64,000 bases of DNA from Insulibacter thermoxylanivorax (GTDB lineage Bacteria; Bacillota; Bacilli; Paenibacillales; DA-C8), in NCBI RefSeq assembly GCF_015472005.1, contig NZ_BMAQ01000004.1, forward strand, positions 83,741 through 147,740, written 5' to 3'. Position numbers and translations under genes: made by a program. The notes under the pieces were generated by a model, which was given only the letters and a program-made list of their open reading frames with translations, had not been told where the DNA came from and did not search any database. Every line of letters begins with the position of its first letter. Positions within the stretch are counted from its first letter, which is position 1. Positions 46,843 through 56,700 of this stretch are shown piece after piece.

Positions 46843-46963
46843 GTTGTTGATGACCATCGAGCATCGCATCATCCGAGCATCACCCGCTCCATTGTAAGTA
46901 CCAGTGCAGCTGTGGATGCCGGCGATTCAACCAAACAGGAGACTTCAGGGAGGAATATCTATC

Positions 46964-47893
46964 ATGTGGTTTATCTATGCTCTCGTCTCCACGATCTCGT
47001 GGGGTGCAGCAGATCTATTCTACAAAAAAGGGGCTGACGCTGAGGACAAATACAGCCACCTCAAGACCTCGGCGATCGTGGGCATCGTGATGGGCGCTCA
47101 CGCGATCTTCACGATGTTTGCAAACAACATCGATTATGATCCGATCAACCTTCTCATCTATCTGCCCGTATCGTTGTGTTATATCCTTTCTATGACCATA
47201 GGCTACTTGGGACTTCGCTATCTGATGCTCTCCATCTCCTCGCCTATTCAGAATTCTTCGGGTGCGATCGTCACCATCCTGTGTCTGATCTTCCTCGACC
47301 AGATGCTGGACTTGCCAAGTGCCGCAGGAGTGATCCTCATCTGCGGCGGGATCTTCGTGTTAGGCATACTCGAGAAGAAGAAGATGGAGACAGAGATCCG
47401 AGAAGAAGACCGAAAGTATCAAGTGGGATTTAAAGCCTTCTTCCTGCCGATCGCCTACTGTATCATCGATGCGCTGGGCACCTTCTTCGATGCCTATTAC
47501 CTCGATGATTATCGCACAACGCCTCTTAGAGGGGTTACCGAGAGAACCTTCGAGGATGTAGCCAACATTTCATATGAACTGACCTTCCTCTTGGCTGCAA
47601 TCTTCATCTTCATCTATATCAAAATCATCAAGAAACAGCGCTTTGGTTTCATAGAACATAAGAACAGAATGGTCGCCGCACTGTTCGAAACAGGCGGTCA
47701 AGCTGCCTATGTTTACGCGATGAGCGGCACCGGCGTGGTTGCAGCTCCGATGATTGCTTCTTACAGTATCGTATCCCTCATCCTGTCAAGAATCTTCCTG
47801 AAGGAGAAGCTGACAGGTCAACAATACGCAGCCGTCGCGGTGGTGATGACGGGGATTTTCTTGCTCGGTTTAGCCGAGGCGCTTGCAGAGTAA
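46964..47893 (+). CDS. DMT-family transporter
   Basis: 309 residues from ATG 46964, chosen because AGGGAGG lies about nine bases upstream; the frame extends to 46904 without a ribosome binding site. About ten helices in two EamA-like halves, beginning MWFIYALVSTISWGAADLFY and ending VVMTGIFLLGLAEALAE, with a cytoplasmic loop (EKKKMETEIREEDRKY) in the middle. Substrate unknown. A possible attenuator in its leader suggests control by a small molecule. Confidence 0.82.
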   Translation: MWFIYALVSTISWGAADLFYKKGADAEDKYSHLKTSAIVGIVMGAHAIFTMFANNIDYDPINLLIYLPVSLCYILSMTIGYLGLRYLMLSISSPIQNSSGAIVTILCLIFLDQMLDLPSAAGVILICGGIFVLGILEKKKMETEIREEDRKYQVGFKAFFLPIAYCIIDALGTFFDAYYLDDYRTTPLRGVTERTFEDVANISYELTFLLAAIFIFIYIKIIKKQRFGFIEHKNRMVAALFETGGQAAYVYAMSGTGVVAAPMIASYSIVSLILSRIFLKEKLTGQQYAAVAVVMTGIFLLGLAEALAE

Positions 47894-47929
47894 GAAACAT
47901 CAAGCTCCTTGATTAGGTTTGGAATGAAA

Positions 47930-48085
47930 TCATCGTGCAATAAATGCAAATATGTTAAGATAAATGGACACTTTACTCCCGTCTTCCATGGTGTATGAGA
48001 TTTCCTCATGGGGCTTCACTACGTCGTAAGTTCCAGCAAAGTCAAAGCCCATGCTGCCATCCTTCGCTTCCATTCGGGTTAGATC
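47930..48085 (-). pseudogene. Fragment of an AHSA1/SRPBCC-family protein
   Basis: About 50 codons reading RMEAKDGSMGFDFAGTYD then VVKPHEEISYTMEDGSKV before an unrelated tail. This segment is the central beta-sheet signature of AHSA1-type START-fold proteins (normally near 140-150 residues). Both ends are missing; it lies directly behind chrA in a different frame. A remnant, not a gene. Confidence 0.6.
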
Positions 48086-49263
48086 AGTGTTAACAACATT
48101 CCCGCTGCAGCCCCTGTTAAGACAATCATCCAGGGCGGCAGCTTCCAATATACGAGCATACTGAACAAGACCGCCGCTAAAGCAAAATCAATGGGTGCTA
48201 AGATGGAACTCGTCCAAATGGGTTGATAGAAGGCCGAGATCAGGATTCCAACAACGGCTGCATTTACCCCCATCAAGGCACCTCTGACCTTGGAATTCCG
48301 ACGCAGGCTGTCCCAGAAAGGAAGAGTGCCCAAGATCAATAAGAAGGCAGGCAAGAATATAGCAAAGGTTGCGATTAGACCGCCAACCCACCCATTCATT
48401 ACGGCACCCAGGTAAGCTGCAAACGTAAATAACGGACCTGGAACGGCTTGAGCCGCGCCGTATCCTGCAAGAAAGGCTTCCTCACTCAACCAGCCGGCCG
48501 GTACAAATTCTCGTTCAAGCAGGGGCAGTACGACATGTCCTCCTCCAAACACCAAAGCGCCGGAGCGGTAGAAACGATCAATCATGGTGATCCAACGTGA
48601 AGAAGTGATTTCACTTAATAAAGGCAGGAGCAGCAGCAGACCAAAAAATAATACGATGCACACGATCCCTAAACCGCGGCTGATGGGAAATGCCGTTCTG
48701 CCTTCCGATTCATCCTCCTGATGCCTGAAGATCAGAAAGCCAATGACCGCGGAAAGAAGGATGACCCCAACTTGCGTGAAAGTTGTTTGCCATAACAATG
48801 TCACCACTAAAGCCAGCAAGGCGACAGCCTTTCTTTTGAGATCAGGTGTCAGCTTTTGAGCCATTCCCAGGATGGCATGGACCACAACAACAGCGGCAAC
48901 AATTTTCAGACCATGGATCCAACCCGCATCACTTAAGTCCAGGCCTTGAACAAACAGTGCTAAGATCATCAGAGCGATGACTGAAGGTAAGGTGAACCCA
49001 AGAAATGAAACAATGCCGCCTAATACGCCGGCACGCATGACACCTATGCCGATCCCAACTTGACTGCTGGCAGGACCGGGAAGGAATTGGCACAGTGCCA
49101 CTAGATCAGCATAACTTCTTTCGTCCATCCACTTCCTTCTGCGAATATATTCATCGTGAAAATAACCCAAGTGAGCAACAGGCCCGCCAAATGAAGTTAG
49201 ACCTAATTTCGTCGATACCATGAGGATTTCAAATAAGGCTTTGATTCGGCTCTGTTTTTTCAT
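48079..49263 (-). CDS. chrA: Chromate transporter, ChrA (CHR) family
   Basis: 394 residues, the two-domain long CHR form. First domain: LGLTSFGGPVAHLGYFHDEYI and CQFLPGPASSQVGIGIG; second: VFGGGHVVLPLLEREFVP and GYGAAQAVPGPLFTFAAYLG. These FGGP/GGGH and PGP motifs are the family signature. About ten to twelve helices; exports chromate. AAGGAA precedes ATG 49263. It sits among gene fragments on both sides (SRPBCC, APH, NAD(P)-binding), suggesting recent insertion or repeated deletion here. Confidence 0.92.
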   Translation of the reverse strand: MKKQSRIKALFEILMVSTKLGLTSFGGPVAHLGYFHDEYIRRRKWMDERSYADLVALCQFLPGPASSQVGIGIGVMRAGVLGGIVSFLGFTLPSVIALMILALFVQGLDLSDAGWIHGLKIVAAVVVVHAILGMAQKLTPDLKRKAVALLALVVTLLWQTTFTQVGVILLSAVIGFLIFRHQEDESEGRTAFPISRGLGIVCIVLFFGLLLLLPLLSEITSSRWITMIDRFYRSGALVFGGGHVVLPLLEREFVPAGWLSEEAFLAGYGAAQAVPGPLFTFAAYLGAVMNGWVGGLIATFAIFLPAFLLILGTLPFWDSLRRNSKVRGALMGVNAAVVGILISAFYQPIWTSSILAPIDFALAAVLFSMLVYWKLPPWMIVLTGAAAGMLLTLI

Positions 49264-49301
49264 GATGGTTTATTCCTTTCTGTTCTGTTTGCCGTCACCG
49301 G

Positions 49302-49751
49302 TCACAGATCTGCAAATAGGCGTTCAAGCTTTATGATCCGGTGCATCCCGCCTGTGACCTGCCCTAGATGATACATCTGCGCCTCACTCGCACTGCCCGC
49401 TTCGATCACCTTGCCTGGGCATAACCGCATGAAGACGAAACGTTCTCCAGATGGCGTGCGCAATACATACTTCCCTTGATGAGAGATTAACTCTGGACAG
49501 GGAATCCCGTTTCGATGCAAGAGATCTTGAAGACTTAGCGAAGTTTCTAATCCATCTACTGCCTCCTCAGGATATCGGCTTCTATGATATTGCTTTACAA
49601 AGAAGTTCCCTGCATCCGTTTCAATCCTCCATTTTAAGTTCATGTACCCTAATTCAACGGAGGCAGAATTCATAATCTCGATCCCAAACATCTCGGTGAT
49701 CGTTTCAAAGATCTCATCCCTAATCGATTCAGCCGCAACTGGATCCTTCAC
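49302..49751 (-). pseudogene. Truncated aminoglycoside phosphotransferase-like (APH) kinase
   Basis: 149 codons from GTG 49751 with AAGGAG nine bases upstream. The N-terminal lobe of an APH/choline-kinase-like enzyme is visible: NLKWRIETDAGNFFVKQYHR (nucleotide-site Lys) and RFVFMRLCPGKVIEAGS (hinge), then HLGQVTGGMHRI. It ends at ERLFADL before the catalytic HxDxxxxN loop, at about half the usual 300 residues, so it cannot be active. The TTG at 49772 only extends the open frame. Confidence 0.65.
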
Positions 49752-49773
49752 AACTCTAAACTCCTTATCCAAC

Positions 49774-49957
49774 CGAAATTGCGCAGTAACGTCTTATACA
49801 TGAATTTCTGTACGAGTGCAGCATCTTGGATCGTGTCGCCAACGCCAAACGAAGACATCCACACCAGACGATTCACACCCGTTCGTTTCGCAGCTTGAAT
49901 GACCGCATCGGCAGCACGCGTAAACAATTCGTCAGCTCGCAGGGATTTTCCCGTAAA
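49774..49957 (-). pseudogene. Fragment of an NAD(P)-binding (BLVRB/NmrA-like) oxidoreductase
   Basis: An open segment of about 60 codons reads FTGKSLRADELFTRAADAVI then QAAKRTGVNRLVWMSSFGVG and DTIQDAALVQKFMYKTLLRN. The VxRLVWMSSFGVGD block is typical of YwnB/BLVRB-type SDR proteins. The N-terminal Rossmann motif and C-terminal part are missing, and it runs into the start of the APH remnant. Confidence 0.6.
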
Positions 49958-49994
49958 CTAGCTCGATTATTTCCATGTTTGCTGCAGTAGATGT

Positions 49995-51386
49995 TCATGT
50001 CGATATTCCCTGCGGCTCCTCCAGAGGATGGACTGCCTTGACCAGCGCCTTCTTCTCCCATGCACGGCTTCGCCAGCGAAGCAGCATGATGATCCCGCGC
50101 AGCCACTCATCGATGATAAACACAGCCCAGATCCCAAGCAGCCCGAACCCATAATGGATGCCGAATAAGTAGGCCAGCGGGACTGCAACGCCCCACATCG
50201 AGATCACACCCATCAAGGCGGGGAATCGAGCGTCGCCAGCCGCGCGCAGCGAATTGATCACAACCATATTAAACGTCCTGCCGGGCTCAAGGATAATCGA
50301 CAGCAAGAAGATGCTCGCTCCAAGTGTAATAATCTCCGGATCTTGTGTAAACAATCCGATGATGTCATATCGGAACATCGATGCGATGAGGACGATCAGC
50401 AGTGTCGATACGAAACTGATCTTCACACTTCTGATCAACCTGCGATAGGCTTCATCCATCGCTCCGGCACCGACCATCTGGCCGACGATAATCTCTGTTC
50501 CTGTGCCGATCGCCATCGCCAACGCCATAAAATAATTCGATACATTCATCACATAGACATGCGTATTTAACGCCGTGATGCCGATCAGGTTCACAAACCC
50601 GAGGATCATCAGATATTGTGATTGCCAAGCGATCTGTTCACCTGCTGCAGGCAGGCCTACACTCAGGATCTGCTTTACATAAAGTCGATTCCAGCGTATA
50701 TAATACTTGGTTCTAATCGGCGCAGGCATAGAACGGTATAAAAGGATGAACAACACGATGATCCCGAGGAAGCGGCTGACAACCGTGGAGATCGCAGCAC
50801 CCGTAACACCCAGCTCCGGGAATCCAAAGTGACCAAAGATCAGCAAGTAGTTGCCGACCACATGGATGATATTCACACCCAGAGTAACAAACATCACGTT
50901 TTTCGTGTGCCCCGTGGAACGAATAACCGATGACAGCGCATACGACAGCGCTTCAATCCAGATGAATCCGCCGACGATCTGCAAGTAATGATGAGCGATG
51001 CTCATCTGCTCAGGGCTGGAATTCAGCAAGCGCAAGAACGTCTCGCCGAACAGGAGAATCGTTAAACTGACGATGAAGCCGAATAGGAAGTTCAGCGAGA
51101 TCGCATTGGCTGAGATATCACTCGCTTCTTGCTTCCGTCCAGCACCGATATATTGTGCAACGGCAACACTGGTACCGATCGCAACAAACCCAAACATCAG
51201 AATACAGAAGAAAATCAGCTCATTCGCAAGCCCGACTGCACCGGTGGTCGTGTCCGAGATTCGGCTTAACATGAACACATCCACCGTGCCCAGCATCATC
51301 CGCAGTACAGAATCGACTAGGATCGGCCAAGTCAGATGAAAGAGACGAAGTTTCTTCCACGAAGGTGTTAAATCTAGATTTGCCAT
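49995..51386 (-). CDS. MATE-family multidrug efflux transporter
   Basis: 463 residues with 12 helices in two homologous halves. N-terminal LFHLTWPILVDSVLRMMLGTVDVFMLSRISD and second-half QILSVGLPAAGEQIAWQSQYLM carry the MATE signatures; VAVAQYIGAG and IGTGTEIIVGQMVGAG are the paired loop motifs. Exports cationic drugs in exchange for Na+ or H+. GGAG lies upstream of ATG 51386. The left end adjoins oxidoreductase debris. Confidence 0.92.
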   Translation of the reverse strand: MANLDLTPSWKKLRLFHLTWPILVDSVLRMMLGTVDVFMLSRISDTTTGAVGLANELIFFCILMFGFVAIGTSVAVAQYIGAGRKQEASDISANAISLNFLFGFIVSLTILLFGETFLRLLNSSPEQMSIAHHYLQIVGGFIWIEALSYALSSVIRSTGHTKNVMFVTLGVNIIHVVGNYLLIFGHFGFPELGVTGAAISTVVSRFLGIIVLFILLYRSMPAPIRTKYYIRWNRLYVKQILSVGLPAAGEQIAWQSQYLMILGFVNLIGITALNTHVYVMNVSNYFMALAMAIGTGTEIIVGQMVGAGAMDEAYRRLIRSVKISFVSTLLIVLIASMFRYDIIGLFTQDPEIITLGASIFLLSIILEPGRTFNMVVINSLRAAGDARFPALMGVISMWGVAVPLAYLFGIHYGFGLLGIWAVFIIDEWLRGIIMLLRWRSRAWEKKALVKAVHPLEEPQGIST

Positions 51387-51634
51387 GGTTCTCTCTAGCT
51401 CCTACTCTATGTCAGATGATACCTAGTCCTATCAGTCTAACTCCTCTGCGGATAAAAATCTATAGGTTGAAAGAAATAGATGGGGGGGGGGGGAGGATGG
51501 AATAACTGCGAGGAAGCAGATACAAGAGTGCAGTTTCGTGCGTGCTGTAACGCATGCAGCTGAGCTTGCAGTTGTGTGCGTGTTGCAGCGCCTCCAGAAG
51601 CACTGGATGCTGTGATGCCACACATGGCTGGCGA

Positions 51635-51767
51635 TAACGGAACTGAGAGACCTTATTTTGCTGTTCTCGGCCGTTTTCCCGAGCTAACGGAACCTGAGTG
51701 CGTTATTTCGTTGAATTGGGGCAGTCTCCTATCAATTTGATGCGAATAGCGTACTGTAGTTCCGTTA
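51635..51767. repeat. Cluster of three 23-base TAACGGAAC elements
   Basis: Units 51635-51657 and 51685-51707 on plus, 51745-51767 on minus, consensus TAACGGAAC-N9-YTATY. Same family as the cluster at 46468-46650. Confidence 0.8.
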
Positions 51768-51929
51768 ACGGTCATCACAATAAATAACCGAGCCTATTAA
51801 AACGAAGGCCCGGCTTGTTCATTTCTATGGATCAACATGAGTACTAGTAAACAGAATGATTCATTTGACTGTACCCTCATTTATGATACGGTTCACCGTA
51901 TCACTCGATATGGTAAACTAAAAATAATA

Positions 51930-51961
51930 CCCCCCACTTCCTAAAACAAGGAAATGGGGGG
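51930..51961 (-). terminator. Intrinsic terminator of the two-gene unknown operon
   Basis: On the minus strand CCCCCCATTTCCT-TGTTTT-AGGAAGTGGGGGG, 13 pairs with one wobble, followed by TATTATTTTTAG. It lies just beyond the stop of the 51974 gene. Confidence 0.85.
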
Positions 51962-51973
51962 CCACATTATAAC

Positions 51974-53140
51974 TTATTCAAGTGAAATAAGGGTATATGT
52001 AGTCTTTTCCTCTTCAGTGAAAACTTGAATCTCAGTCTTTTGTTCAACTACTGCCTTTACCTTCACAGGCACAACAAATTGCTGTCCCCTTAGATTCTCA
52101 CCAATAATGCCTCTAATATGCTCATCATTTTCTAAAAGGAGATTGAATTTATTTGAATCCGTATCAACACCTTTTAATATACCTCTCAGTTCCAACTCTT
52201 TTATTTCGACTTTTGTTTCCTTAATAAGGATATCAATTGCCTTTTTGATATTACTGGAATCAAGTAAAGCTTCTTTATATTTTCGATTTGGAGATGCCCA
52301 TTCAACCTTAATCCTGGTATCCTCATTATCCAGCTTATTAAGTAACGTGAAATAAGTCTTAATAGCCCTGTTACTTAACCCTTTTATAATTGTTCTAAAC
52401 TTTTCTTCTTTTGGTGTTGCTTCAAAAAGCTCCATTAGTCTTTCAAGTGTACCTGATGCATCAGTGTCACCAAATAGTCCTTGGTTTGTTTCAGACTTCA
52501 AACGGACGCCAAAAGATGCAGCAAAGAAACCACTGGCCTTTAGTTTGTTTGTTTTCATAATGTCTCTAGAAATCGGCCCTCGACTACTTATACTATTCGC
52601 CCCGATATAATAAGCTAAGTTCTGTGTAGTAATAAGTACTTCTCCCAGTAATTCTGCATCAATTTCATTACTATGCTGATCACTTACATTTAAGGATAGA
52701 TCAAGAACGTCTCTTCCTGAACGAACAGCCGTTAGAACAGTAGATTCTTCTCTAGGGGGAAGTGTGGATTCATGTTGTTCAGTTTCCACATATGAATCAG
52801 GATCGGGCAACTCTTCCTCTACAATGGTACTTACTTCCCTATAGTGAATTTCAACAGAATCGTTCTTTCCCTTTGGCGTTCGGACTTCTAAAACCATATT
52901 ATTCTCAGAATGAAGAATACAGTCACGTAAAGAGACCTTCCCATTCAGAATAAGAAGGTATCTTGTTCCACTTACAGGCACATAAAACCATTTGTCATTA
53001 ATAGATGACGTATCTATCCAATTGACAATGTATTTTTGTCCCGTAATGCTCTCACAAGCAAAGACTTTTGGTCCGTCATAATACTCAAATACTTTAATGA
53101 TTTCAACGGCTCCAATAGGGTAAGGAAGAGTATAATCCAT
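51974..53140 (-). CDS. Protein of unknown function (DUF6575-like)
   Basis: About 388 residues, starting at ATG 53140 (MDYTLPYPIGAVEIIKVFEY); an ATG at 53149 touches AGGA and is less likely. Three parts: an N-terminal beta-rich domain (about 1-110, YDGPKVFACESITGQKYIV, WFYVPVSGTRYLLIL), an acidic Glu/Pro-rich linker (about 115-140), and a C-terminal half with LNVSDQHSNEIDAELLGEVL and a predicted alpha/beta fold ending in beta strands. The layout recalls DUF6575 proteins, but this is from memory. No catalytic motif is evident. It follows a 130-residue gene by a few bases and is AT-rich, in a defense island; role unknown. Confidence 0.6.
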   Translation of the reverse strand: MDYTLPYPIGAVEIIKVFEYYDGPKVFACESITGQKYIVNWIDTSSINDKWFYVPVSGTRYLLILNGKVSLRDCILHSENNMVLEVRTPKGKNDSVEIHYREVSTIVEEELPDPDSYVETEQHESTLPPREESTVLTAVRSGRDVLDLSLNVSDQHSNEIDAELLGEVLITTQNLAYYIGANSISSRGPISRDIMKTNKLKASGFFAASFGVRLKSETNQGLFGDTDASGTLERLMELFEATPKEEKFRTIIKGLSNRAIKTYFTLLNKLDNEDTRIKVEWASPNRKYKEALLDSSNIKKAIDILIKETKVEIKELELRGILKGVDTDSNKFNLLLENDEHIRGIIGENLRGQQFVVPVKVKAVVEQKTEIQVFTEEEKTTYTLISLE

Positions 53141-53157
53141 AAAAACCATTCCTAACT

Positions 53158-53550
53158 TTAGGTATTATCCTTAAAATACCTCTTTACTTCAACGCCGGAA
53201 TAAACCCACCAATTAATATGTGATTTATGATCTGGCTCTGAGACAACACCAGTCTCTTTGGTTATCTGACCTTTAATTATGTGTCCCCTATTCTTAAATA
53301 AAGCAATTTTTTTCTTAGCCTTTTGAATTTGTTCAAAATCAGTAAAAACCGAGATTGCACAAGCTTCACATTCTTTTTCCGGTGGATAACGGCGGTTTGC
53401 CTCTTTATGACTGTGAAAATCCTCATCTGTCGGAGGATTGTTTAATGTCAATCTGTACACTGGGTCTACGTCTTTTGACTTAGCACTGCTAGGAGGGCAA
53501 GACACCGGATAGTGGTCTCCCCAATTACTATTATTACCACTGTCAGACAT
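53158..53550 (-). CDS. Small hydrophilic protein of unknown function, operon partner
   Basis: 130 residues, first gene of a two-gene operon with the 388-residue protein downstream. GAGGATACT lies before ATG 53550. Features: an N-terminal polar stretch (NNSNWGDHYPVSCPP), a central Cys pair (EKECEACAISVF), and a basic helix (QIQKAKKKIALFKNRGH), ending HINWWVYSGVEVKRYF. Cys-x2-Cys with neighbouring His could bind a metal, but no known family is recognised. Base composition is AT-rich like its partner and unlike the MATE gene. Confidence 0.6.
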   Translation of the reverse strand: MSDSGNNSNWGDHYPVSCPPSSAKSKDVDPVYRLTLNNPPTDEDFHSHKEANRRYPPEKECEACAISVFTDFEQIQKAKKKIALFKNRGHIIKGQITKETGVVSEPDHKSHINWWVYSGVEVKRYFKDNT

Positions 53551-53693
53551 AGTATCCTCTCCTATTTATATTTAACCAATGGATGCTACATAACCAACAT
53601 AAGAAATTATTTCCACCCCATCTTAACCTAACAGAATCTAGTAGTAAAGAGGTTTTAGTAGAAGGATATTCATGTTGATGTAACTCATAAACG

Positions 53694-53734
53694 AAAAATC
53701 GCCGCCTTCCATAACAATGGTAATAAGCGGCGAC
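53694..53734 (-). terminator. Intrinsic terminator of the restriction-modification operon
   Basis: On the minus strand TCGCCGC...GCGGCGA with a loop of about 20 bases, followed by TTTTTCG. Confidence 0.8.
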
Positions 53735-53748
53735 AAGCTGGTTTTTTA

Positions 53749-56700
53749 CTAAGCCTTCACAATTTCCAACAACTTCTCATAACTGTTCACAACATCGTAC
53801 TTCAACTGGCCTGTATTCAGTTTAGCAAAGTGCCTACTGGCACATTCAATTTTCGCCTTCTCCACTTCACGGAGTTCCATGGATTCCATGGAGCCTTTCG
53901 TCTCCGCGATGAAGTAAATGTACTTCACATCGCCTTCCTTGAAAACAATCGCCCAGTCCGGATTGTAATTGCCCATCGGCGTCGGGATAAAAAATCCACG
54001 CGGCAGTTTGGCGTACACTCGAACTTCGTTGCTGACATCAAGCTCTCTAGCAAAAGCACGCTCGATCTTAGAATCCGTAACTACATAGTCATAAACGTGC
54101 TTCTCAACCGGAATCGCATTTTCCCCCAGTTTCCCGGATAATGTGTTTTTCGTAAATACGTCCGCTTCGAACGTATCATTGAGAACATCATATGTGATGG
54201 ATTCAATGATCGTCGTCGCCTTCTGCTCGTTGATCAGCTTGGCGGCACGAATCATGAATTCTTCCGGGTTTTTGCGGAATTGCAGGAATGTAACTTCTTT
54301 GATTCCCGTTAAAATTGCCACGATCGTCTTTCTCGTTAGCCGCGTTTCATCCATTAGTTTTCCGACCAGATCATATTTCACCCGAAAATCCGGTTTTACT
54401 TCCACAAGCTCTGTTTTGGTTTCACGCGTCTGAAAGGCTTCCCCCGATTTTAACTGTTGTTGGGACTCAATTCGGTTCATTTCACCATGCTTGATTGCAT
54501 ATCGGATCGCAGGCACTTGTAAATGACTGTCCAAAGCCCATACACACTTTTTCACAAGTTCCTCGGAGTCGAATTTGACAGTATACACAGATTTCCGATT
54601 GATTTGGTTCCAGAGCTCTTGGAATTCCTTTTTGTAAAAATTGTTATTGACCGTTACGGAAGCAATATTGCGATTCCGTTCATTATCAGCCAGATTCGAT
54701 TTACCCTCTACATAAATTGACTTAACCAATTCGACCAACGGTTCCTGAAAATCCGTCAATTCCTCAGGGAGTTTGAGACTCTGATTTTCTACAGCGTTAA
54801 AATATACATCCGTCAAATTGTACTGATCATCCACATAATCATTTTTAATGAACGTGTACAGTAACTTGCTTGCTAAGGTATCTTCTAATTTTAATTGTTC
54901 GCCGCGTGCATTCTTCAACACTTTATCCAGGAAGAAGTCGCGATCTGCTTTGCGTGGGCGATCGGACAGCGTTTCGGCGATTTCGTTTTGCAGCTGTTTC
55001 GCAAATTGCTCGTATGATTCACTGGCGATGACGGTCAGCACATTAATCTCATGAACGTCAATACCCGGTACGCTTGAATCCATCCGTTCACCATTCTGAT
55101 TGACACAAAGCCGCAGTCCCCGCCCGACTTCCTGACGTTTCTTGATGGTGGAATCGCTATGTTTCAGCGTGCAAATCTGAAACACATTCGGATTATCCCA
55201 GCCTTCTTTGAGAGCGGAGTGGGAGAAGATAAACCGGGTGGGTTCCGAGAAACTAAGCAATCGCTCTTTATCCCTCATGATCAGGTCATAAGCGTCCGCA
55301 TCATCGGAGTCGGTCTCTCTTGCCGATACCTTCGGATCGACATAACGTTTGCTTTTCTTATCGATTGAGAAATAACCCTTATGCGTTTCTTTCACTTGTA
55401 TCCGGTTCAAATATTGGATGTATGGATCATCGGCAAATAGCGACAATTGCTCATTGAGCAAGGCCATGTATTCTTCCTCAAACATATCTGCGTAGACACC
55501 ATTTAATTCCGAACCATCTTTATCATATTGCCGATATTTTGCCACTTCATCGATGAAAAAGAGCGAAAGCACTTTAATCCCTTGATGAAACAACGCACGT
55601 TCTTTTTCAAAATGGGACTTGATCGTTTCCCGAATCTGAATACGGCGGAAATGCAGTTCTCCTACATCCCCCTGTACGTCACCAGCGTATAAAGTTACGC
55701 CGTTTATAAAGCTAATGCTGTTGTTTTGCCCATTAATTTCGGACACTTTGTATCCCTTGTACTGTTCAAGCTCACCGGACAATTGGTACAGATCATCATT
55801 CTGCCTGATCTTATGCGTCTTCCTGGCAAGACCCGTTTTCGTCTTCACTTCGAATTCCAGCCGGGCAACCGGAGCCTGCTTCGTGCTCACATCGATGCCT
55901 TCCAGATACAGATAGCTGTCCGTGCCGCTTGTTCCTTTGGCCGAAATCCCCTTCACGCTGATCTTTTTCACCAGCTTTTTGTTGTATGCATCCAAAGCGT
56001 CGAGCCGGTACACTTTGTTGTAATCTTCACGATGCGTCGCCGAATAACGTAGCGTAAAAAGCGGATTGAAAGCCTTCAGCGATTCTTTCGTTTTCTTACC
56101 TTCGACGGATTGTGGCTCGTCGATGATCAGAATCGGATGTGTGCTCGCCAGTACGTCAATCGGTTTGCGGCTGTTGAAGTCATCCAATTCCATATAAATC
56201 CGTCTTGCATCTTTCCCTCTCGCATTAAAGGCTTGCGAGTTGATGATCATAACATTGATCCCGGCGTCGCTGGCAAATTTCTCGATATGGTGCAATTGCT
56301 TTGAGTTATACACAAAGTATCGTGCCTTCGTGCCGTATTCAGACATGAAATGATCTTCCGTAATCTGAAACGTCTTGAGCACACCTTCACGAATGGCGAT
56401 CGAAGGAACCACGACAATAAACTTGCTCCATCCGTATTTTTGGTACAGTTCAAACATGGTACGGATATACGTATAGGTTTTGCCTGTACCGGTCTCCATT
56501 TCAATCGTCAGATTATATTTGCCCTCAAGCTTCTCGGAGATTTTCAGACCGTTCCTTCGTTGTACCGATTGAATGTTTTTCAAGATTTCATGATCAATCA
56601 ATTGAATGGCGTTGTTCTTGAATCCGATATTTGCTTGTTCGGCATTCGCGAGATCATCCATGGCCAATTGTTCCGGCTTTTGTCTTCTGCCACGGTCAAG

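Larger units (their letters stand above)
46333..46963. other. Intergenic region with repeat cluster and structured leader
   Basis: 630 bases. From left: presumed Wadjet operon promoter (divergent), a cluster of four TAACGGAAC repeats (46468-46650), a short direct repeat CCTTCACTCAACAT/CCTTCACTCAACAA near 46705, a TATAAT at 46747-46752 and a 5' leader with two mutually exclusive hairpins before the DMT gene. Confidence 0.6.
51387..51973. other. Intergenic region with poly-G tract and repeat cluster
   Basis: 587 bases. Holds a run of 12 G (51482-51493), three TAACGGAAC elements (51635-51767), a hairpin CCGAGCCT...AGGCCCGG (51788-51813) and the terminator of the next minus-strand operon. No gene seen. 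Confidence 0.6.

Noticed and set aside
47930..48148. 72-codon frame taken as an intact small gene
   Set aside because: Its first 24 codons overlap chrA in another frame and have no RBS; only the SRPBCC-like part is meaningful, as a fragment.
51432..51625. Two overlapping minus-strand frames across the poly-G tract
   Set aside because: They only exist because G/C runs lack stops; composition is not protein-like and there is no RBS.
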